Below, piece by piece: positions 6,558 to 10,363 of a DNA stretch of 10,363 nucleotides. Numbering within the stretch: position 1 is the first letter of the stretch; every line of letters begins with the position of its first letter. This stretch comes from an uncultured Saprospiraceae bacterium. GTDB lineage: Bacteria > Bacteroidota > Bacteroidia > Chitinophagales > Saprospiraceae. Under the pieces are notes generated by a model. It did not search any database. It was not told the origin of the DNA and saw only the letters and a program-made list of their open reading frames with translations. The DNA lies in NCBI GenBank assembly GCA_938044055.1, contig CALIQO010000313.1:1-10363 (forward strand), written 5' to 3'. A program made the position numbers and the translations under genes.

Positions 6558-6562
6558 TGTGG

Positions 6563-7996
6563 TTATTCCTTTTTCACAAATTCATATTCATCATTATACA
6601 TAAATGAAATCGGTAGACCTTTTTCGTTTTTAGTAAAAGTCAATTTTTCAGCATCAATCATGTCCATAAATTTGTTTTCATCGATAGGCGCTAACGGAAA
6701 CTTCTCTCCTTCCATATCTTCTAATACCAGCCTTCCTCCTGTATTGTATAAGGTAGCGGTATACGGTTGGCCCCCGATATTCGCTTCATATTTTCCTTGT
6801 AAGAGGGTCAATTCTTCATTATCAATTACTACTGTATCAATCATAAGTGGATCTGTCAATCCCCAATTATTGATATCGGAGAGACCGCGTAAAACTTCAC
6901 GTAAGAAATCTCCACCATTGTCTGAATTGACTGTCATAACATATCCATCTCCCGATTCTTCGTATATATGCATATAGGCATAAAACCCTGGAACCCGACC
7001 TGTGTGTGATATAGATTTTAGTCCATTCTTTTCTGCCAAATCAAAACCTAAACCGTATCGTTTTCCAGAAACCATCTGGCGCACAGATTCCTGACTTAAT
7101 AATTTTCCATTTCCATTGAGACAATTCCATATTTCTATAACATATTTAGAAAGTTCTTCTGGTGATGAGTATAGACCGCCAGAAGTTACAGCTGCAGCAT
7201 TGTTCCACTTTCCATCGTACACGTCGCCATCGGATTGATACGCATATACGACTTCTTCATCAGCATCATTAGGATTGTAAATTTCGAATGAAGAATGTGA
7301 CATACCTAGTGGGTCAAGCACTTCATTTCTAGCCACTTCCCAAAACGGCAGATCCGTTACATCTTCTAGAATCAATTGTACAAGGGCATAACCGAGATTG
7401 GAATATCGGTATCTGATGTCTGCAAATGTATCTACTGAAATTCCTGGATACTTTGTTTTTCCTGAAATGTATTCTACCAGACTCGGCAAGCTTTCCTCAT
7501 TTGTGAAACCTTTGGTGTTGGCATTGTTGATGCCAGCCCGATGAGAAAGTAAATGCCGGAGAGTAATGGGAATAGAGGCTGTAAATTTATTAGAAGGAAC
7601 AGCCCACGAGGTGAGGTAATTATTTACATCTACGTCTAGGTCTATTTCACCACGTTCTTCCATTTTCATCACAGTAGCTGCTGTAATAGACTTACTTATA
7701 GAACCTACTTGATAGATAGAACGAGGACTTGCTTTTACACCGCTTTCTCTTCTTCCATTACCGTATGCTTTAGAAAAAACTACTTTCCCGTTTTTAATCA
7801 GAGCCATGCTGAATGAAGGAATACCATAATGGGTGAGTCTTTCTTCTATGTTGTAAAATTGTAAATCATTCTTAATCTGGACAGCAGGTGTAAGTCGATT
7901 CTCAACTGTGTGTTCTGAAGGAAGATCCTGTCCTGTGCTCAGCTTGCAACTTCCGAGAATGATGACACAGAAAACAACTAAAATATTCTTGTACAT
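6563..7996 (-). CDS. Serine hydrolase lipoprotein, beta-lactamase/class C PBP-like family
   Basis: The 477-residue protein begins with a lipoprotein signal (MYKNILVVFCVIILGSC) with Cys17 as the lipidated residue, so it should be anchored in an envelope membrane. The beta-lactamase-fold domain (about 45-375) has the three catalytic signatures: S-x-x-K at 99-102 (GSISK, nucleophile Ser99), Y-S-N at 198-200 and H-T-G at 331-333 in place of K-T-G. Residues about 390-477 form a separate beta-rich tail (LQGKYEANIGGQPYTATLYN) like the C-terminal domain often attached to such hydrolases. The family includes class C beta-lactamases, D-aminopeptidases, esterases and PBP4*-type peptidases; the substrate cannot be deduced and antibiotic resistance should not be assumed. 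It is 36 bp downstream of an AraC-type gene on the same strand, so it may be that regulator's co-transcribed target. No terminator separates it from the convergent neighbour 5 bp away. Confidence 0.92.
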   Translation of the reverse strand: MYKNILVVFCVIILGSCKLSTGQDLPSEHTVENRLTPAVQIKNDLQFYNIEERLTHYGIPSFSMALIKNGKVVFSKAYGNGRRESGVKASPRSIYQVGSISKSITAATVMKMEERGEIDLDVDVNNYLTSWAVPSNKFTASIPITLRHLLSHRAGINNANTKGFTNEESLPSLVEYISGKTKYPGISVDTFADIRYRYSNLGYALVQLILEDVTDLPFWEVARNEVLDPLGMSHSSFEIYNPNDADEEVVYAYQSDGDVYDGKWNNAAAVTSGGLYSSPEELSKYVIEIWNCLNGNGKLLSQESVRQMVSGKRYGLGFDLAEKNGLKSISHTGRVPGFYAYMHIYEESGDGYVMTVNSDNGGDFLREVLRGLSDINNWGLTDPLMIDTVVIDNEELTLLQGKYEANIGGQPYTATLYNTGGRLVLEDMEGEKFPLAPIDENKFMDMIDAEKLTFTKNEKGLPISFMYNDEYEFVKKE

Positions 7997-8032
7997 ATGA
8001 TGGTTTTAAAAAACCTCAAAATACAACCTTAT

Positions 8033-8824
8033 TTAATCCTGGTCTTGTAAAATATTGCAATGCTGCTTGTAAGTGCCGGGTGTTATGTTGTATACACGTT
8101 TAAAATATTTAGAAAAATGGCTCTGGTCGTAGAACCCAGAATTGTAAACTGCATTGGTTATGTCATGGCCCTTTCGCAATAGATTTCTGCCGAGGGTGAT
8201 GCGATTAAGCATAATGTACGTATTGGGTGTTAACCCATATGTTTTTTTAAACCATCGGATAAACTGGAAGGTAGATTGATTTTTCTGTTTGGCAAGAAGA
8301 GATAAGGGAATTTTAGATTCTATATTTTCTTGAATGTAGTTTTTCAATTTTTCATTTTCCGATAAATTCGATTTTTGGGCACTCTTCTCATTTGGTGTTC
8401 CGTATTGAGTAGCGAGTGTTTCCATGATTGTGTCTAAGTGTTTTTGTGCTTTATCAGAATGTAGCTTTTCACCCATTTCCATCAAGGAATAAAATGAATA
8501 GATGGCTTGAAATAAGAATGGATCTCGAATCAACTTATGTGGAAAAATCAGATTTTCTGAACCATAAATCTGATTCGTATAAATCGTAAATATAGAATAG
8601 GTTTCTTTCCCTTCTACGAAATTACTATGAATTTCAAATGGATGAGAAATGACAACATCACCGCGGTGAGCTCTATGCCCATTCTCGATATAGGTGCCAT
8701 CAAGGATAATAGATATAGCATATGTATCATGAAAATGAACAGGAAATGATTTGGTGGAATCTATATCGCTATACAACTCAATGGTGACTTCGAGATTGCT
8801 ATTCTTATTATTAAAATCATCCAT
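8033..8824 (-). CDS. AraC-family transcriptional regulator
   Basis: A 263-residue regulator. The N-terminal 100 residues look like an AraC-type cupin sensor: HFHDTYAISIILDGTYIENGH (30-50) and RGDVVISHPFEIHSN (54-68) match the metal- or ligand-pocket pattern of small-molecule cupins with their H-x-H and G-D spacing. The C-terminal part (about 155-255) has two helix-turn-helix units: SLLAKQKNQSTFQFIRWFKKTYGLTPNTYI and the strongly conserved ITNAVYNSGFYDQSHFSKYFKRVYNITPGTYK, the AraC signature. AraC proteins typically activate neighbouring genes on binding a sugar or other small molecule. The serine hydrolase gene follows 36 bp downstream, and the sensor kinase gene precedes it on the same strand with a 168-bp gap. 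The inducer is unknown. The ATG at 8824 gives a normal family N-terminus. Confidence 0.95.
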   Translation of the reverse strand: MDDFNNKNSNLEVTIELYSDIDSTKSFPVHFHDTYAISIILDGTYIENGHRAHRGDVVISHPFEIHSNFVEGKETYSIFTIYTNQIYGSENLIFPHKLIRDPFLFQAIYSFYSLMEMGEKLHSDKAQKHLDTIMETLATQYGTPNEKSAQKSNLSENEKLKNYIQENIESKIPLSLLAKQKNQSTFQFIRWFKKTYGLTPNTYIMLNRITLGRNLLRKGHDITNAVYNSGFYDQSHFSKYFKRVYNITPGTYKQHCNILQDQD

Positions 8825-8992
8825 AAAATAATTTATTTTCTCTTAAGTAAAAGGAGTTTTAAATCATTGTACAAGACGATCTAAACCACTTCACTTTAAG
8901 GTAGACGTAAGTTGATCTAAAAAGGTTATATAATTCAGGTAAATAAAACATATAAATTATGTAACCCATTTTTCAATCGATTGTCCTTTTTG
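8825..8992. other. Gap between sensor kinase and AraC genes with AT-rich hairpins
   Basis: This stretch carries the end of the kinase transcript and should hold any separate promoter for the AraC-type gene. ACATA/TATGT (8948-8952 and 8958-8962) forms a small stem that, on the minus strand, is followed by TTTATTT, and CAATCGATTG (8974-8983) is a perfect 10-bp palindrome. Both are weak as terminators. I see no clear TAnnTTTG promoter box. Confidence 0.3.
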
Positions 8993-10363
8993 TTACGGGT
9001 ATAAGTTTTTCGTCACAAGAACGGTTGTGCCTTTATCGACCTTAGAATCGATGTCTACTTGGGCCTTAAGAATCAATCCACGAGACTCAATACTTCTTAA
9101 ACCCATTCCACCATTGACATTATTGTTATCATAGCCTCTTCCATCATCTTCTACCATAATTGAATATCTGTCAGATAAAACATTAACCTGTACTAGTAAA
9201 TTTTCAGCTTCTGCATGCTTCATGGCATTGTTGCAAGCTTCCTGTACAATTCTATATATAGCAATATGGTCTTCAGATTCTATGTCGCCGCCTATCCATT
9301 GATAGTTAACGTTGATCTTTTTAGTAGCTTGTATTTCTGAGCATAAGTCAGACAAGGCCGCATCAAGCCCGGCAATGTTGAGGGCGCTAGGAACCATATT
9401 ATGAGAAATCCTTCTAAGTTCTTGTGTAGCTTTGTTTACTAATTTTGTCACATCTTGCGTACGTTCATCCACCATAGCATTATTTGGATTTCCAGATAAT
9501 TTATCAACGTGAATTTTTATGGTCGTTAAGAGCCCACCTAGTGAATCATGAAGATCATTAGCAATTCGCAGCCTTTCTGTTTCTTGACCTTTATACATGG
9601 ATTCTACGGACATCGTTTTCAGTTTTTCCGCACTCAATTTTTTCTGATAATTATACCTTGACCAGAAATACAAACCACCGAAAAAGCAAAGTGTAAATAT
9701 CGATGATAGTCCGGCGAGCAGATATTTTCTCTGAAGATTAGCCTGAGTAAGTTCACTTTCTGTAATCGCAAGCAGCTTCTCTTTTTCTGCCGTTTCATAC
9801 TTCACTTCGAATTCTGCGATCTTGGTATTGATCTTTACATTGTCGACAGAATCTTTGGTGTTTTTAAATCTCCTATAATACTTAAGTGTTTCGGCATACT
9901 TTCCCTGCTTTTCTGCAATATTATAGCGAATCAAGTCGAAATTTAATTTCTCAACAGTACTCCCGGATTTCATGGTAATTTCTTCGACACTGTTAAGAAT
10001 ATTTTCTGCTTCTTTAAATTTCTCGAGGTCGTATAATATGTAGGTTTTATTTACATCAATTGATGCCACCTCAGTTTTGGCACCAAGGATATTATAGTAA
10101 GCTGTAGATTTATCATAGTATTGTAATGACAATTCATAATTGCCTTGTGACTTCTCTAGAATAGCAAGATTATTATAGGCAATTGCGAAGAATCTGGGAT
10201 CTTCATTCTGTGGGTGCAATTCCATGCCTCTGAGATATAATTGTCTGGCAGTATCTATTTTATTTTGACGTCTAAAATAGACACCCATGCTAGAGGTAAT
10301 CTTAGCAGAATCAATACTAGTTCTTGCATAGGTAATTGCTTCTTGTAAGTATTTATAGCCCTG
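8993..10363 (-). CDS. TPR-containing sensor histidine kinase, HisKA_3/NarL-type (N-terminus outside window)
   Basis: The frame is open to the window edge; 25 codons lie upstream of the first internal ATG (10288) and continue the same TPR pattern (QGYKYLQEAITYARTS), so that ATG is not the true start. Counting residues from that ATG, TPR-like helical pairs fill about 1-150 (for example IAYNNLAILEKSQGNYELSLQYYDKS), a coiled stretch follows at 155-187, and a membrane segment lies near 189-209. The HisKA_3 dimerisation box ERLRIANDLHDSLGGLL holds the phospho-accepting His247. The ATPase domain has the N box QEACNNAMKHA (349-359), G1 DDGRGYD (381-387) and G2 GGMGLRSIESR (393-403). Such kinases phosphorylate a NarL/LuxR-type response regulator. 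None is encoded in the visible sequence; it may lie outside the window. If a signal peptide precedes the TPRs, they would be periplasmic. Confidence 0.93.
   Translation of the reverse strand, partial: QGYKYLQEAITYARTSIDSAKITSSMGVYFRRQNKIDTARQLYLRGMELHPQNEDPRFFAIAYNNLAILEKSQGNYELSLQYYDKSTAYYNILGAKTEVASIDVNKTYILYDLEKFKEAENILNSVEEITMKSGSTVEKLNFDLIRYNIAEKQGKYAETLKYYRRFKNTKDSVDNVKINTKIAEFEVKYETAEKEKLLAITESELTQANLQRKYLLAGLSSIFTLCFFGGLYFWSRYNYQKKLSAEKLKTMSVESMYKGQETERLRIANDLHDSLGGLLTTIKIHVDKLSGNPNNAMVDERTQDVTKLVNKATQELRRISHNMVPSALNIAGLDAALSDLCSEIQATKKINVNYQWIGGDIESEDHIAIYRIVQEACNNAMKHAEAENLLVQVNVLSDRYSIMVEDDGRGYDNNNVNGGMGLRSIESRGLILKAQVDIDSKVDKGTTVLVTKNLYP

Noticed and set aside
6660..6977. Plus-strand open frame inside the serine hydrolase gene
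   Set aside because: It is a shadow of a gene with intact catalytic motifs.
6563..7996. Calling the serine hydrolase an antibiotic-resistance beta-lactamase
   Set aside because: It has the H-T-G variant, an extra C-terminal domain and a lipoprotein anchor, features of the broad hydrolase family; nothing specific supports resistance.
8016..8026. Minus-strand TATTTTG as a promoter for the serine hydrolase gene
   Set aside because: The spacing within the box is one base short of TAnnTTTG and there is no -33 TTG at the right distance.
8974..8983. CAATCGATTG palindrome as a terminator of the sensor kinase gene
   Set aside because: On the minus strand it is followed by AAAAATGGG, not a T-tract.

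Overview
The window is AT-rich chromosomal DNA that looks like Bacteroidota, most likely a marine Cytophagales-type organism. Evidence: starts sit in A-rich leaders without clear Shine-Dalgarno sequences; one perfect TAnnTTTG (-7) promoter box lies before a gene; the partial outer-membrane barrel ends in phenylalanine and is followed by NAD kinase; the PfkB kinase matches a family I recognise from this phylum; and the sensor kinase is of the TPR-TM-HisKA_3 type common there. The taxon is an inference, since no rRNA or tRNA is present.

Layout. 1-1611 (+): the C-terminal end of an Omp85/BamA-like outer membrane protein, then nadK 12 bp later, probably one operon. 1612-1944: a convergent gap with weak inverted repeats and no convincing gene. 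1945-2400 (-): a MarR-family regulator with a strong palindrome just upstream of its start, a candidate autoregulatory operator. 2655-3269 (+): an unrecognised protein with TPR-like helices and two membrane segments. 3325-4233 (+): a PfkB-family sugar kinase with its own promoter box. 4243-4267: a strong hairpin terminator between this kinase and two convergent, tandem Hsp20 chaperone genes (4325-5214, -). The Hsp20 leader has repeated hexamers that can pair and a sigma-54-like element at a plausible distance. 5457-6557 (+): a seven-TM protein with a soluble C-terminal domain I cannot assign. 6563-8824 (-): an AraC-type regulator followed by a beta-lactamase-fold serine hydrolase lipoprotein, possibly co-transcribed. 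8993-10363 (-): a TPR-containing sensor histidine kinase whose N-terminus lies beyond the window.

The gene content is mostly housekeeping and regulatory: NADP supply, envelope assembly, protein quality control, transcription control and signal sensing. I see no phage, insertion sequence, CRISPR array, toxin-antitoxin pair or recognisable defence cassette, and no clear new multi-gene system. The points most worth following up are the MarR palindrome, the Hsp20 leader, and the two uncharacterised membrane proteins at 2655 and 5457.
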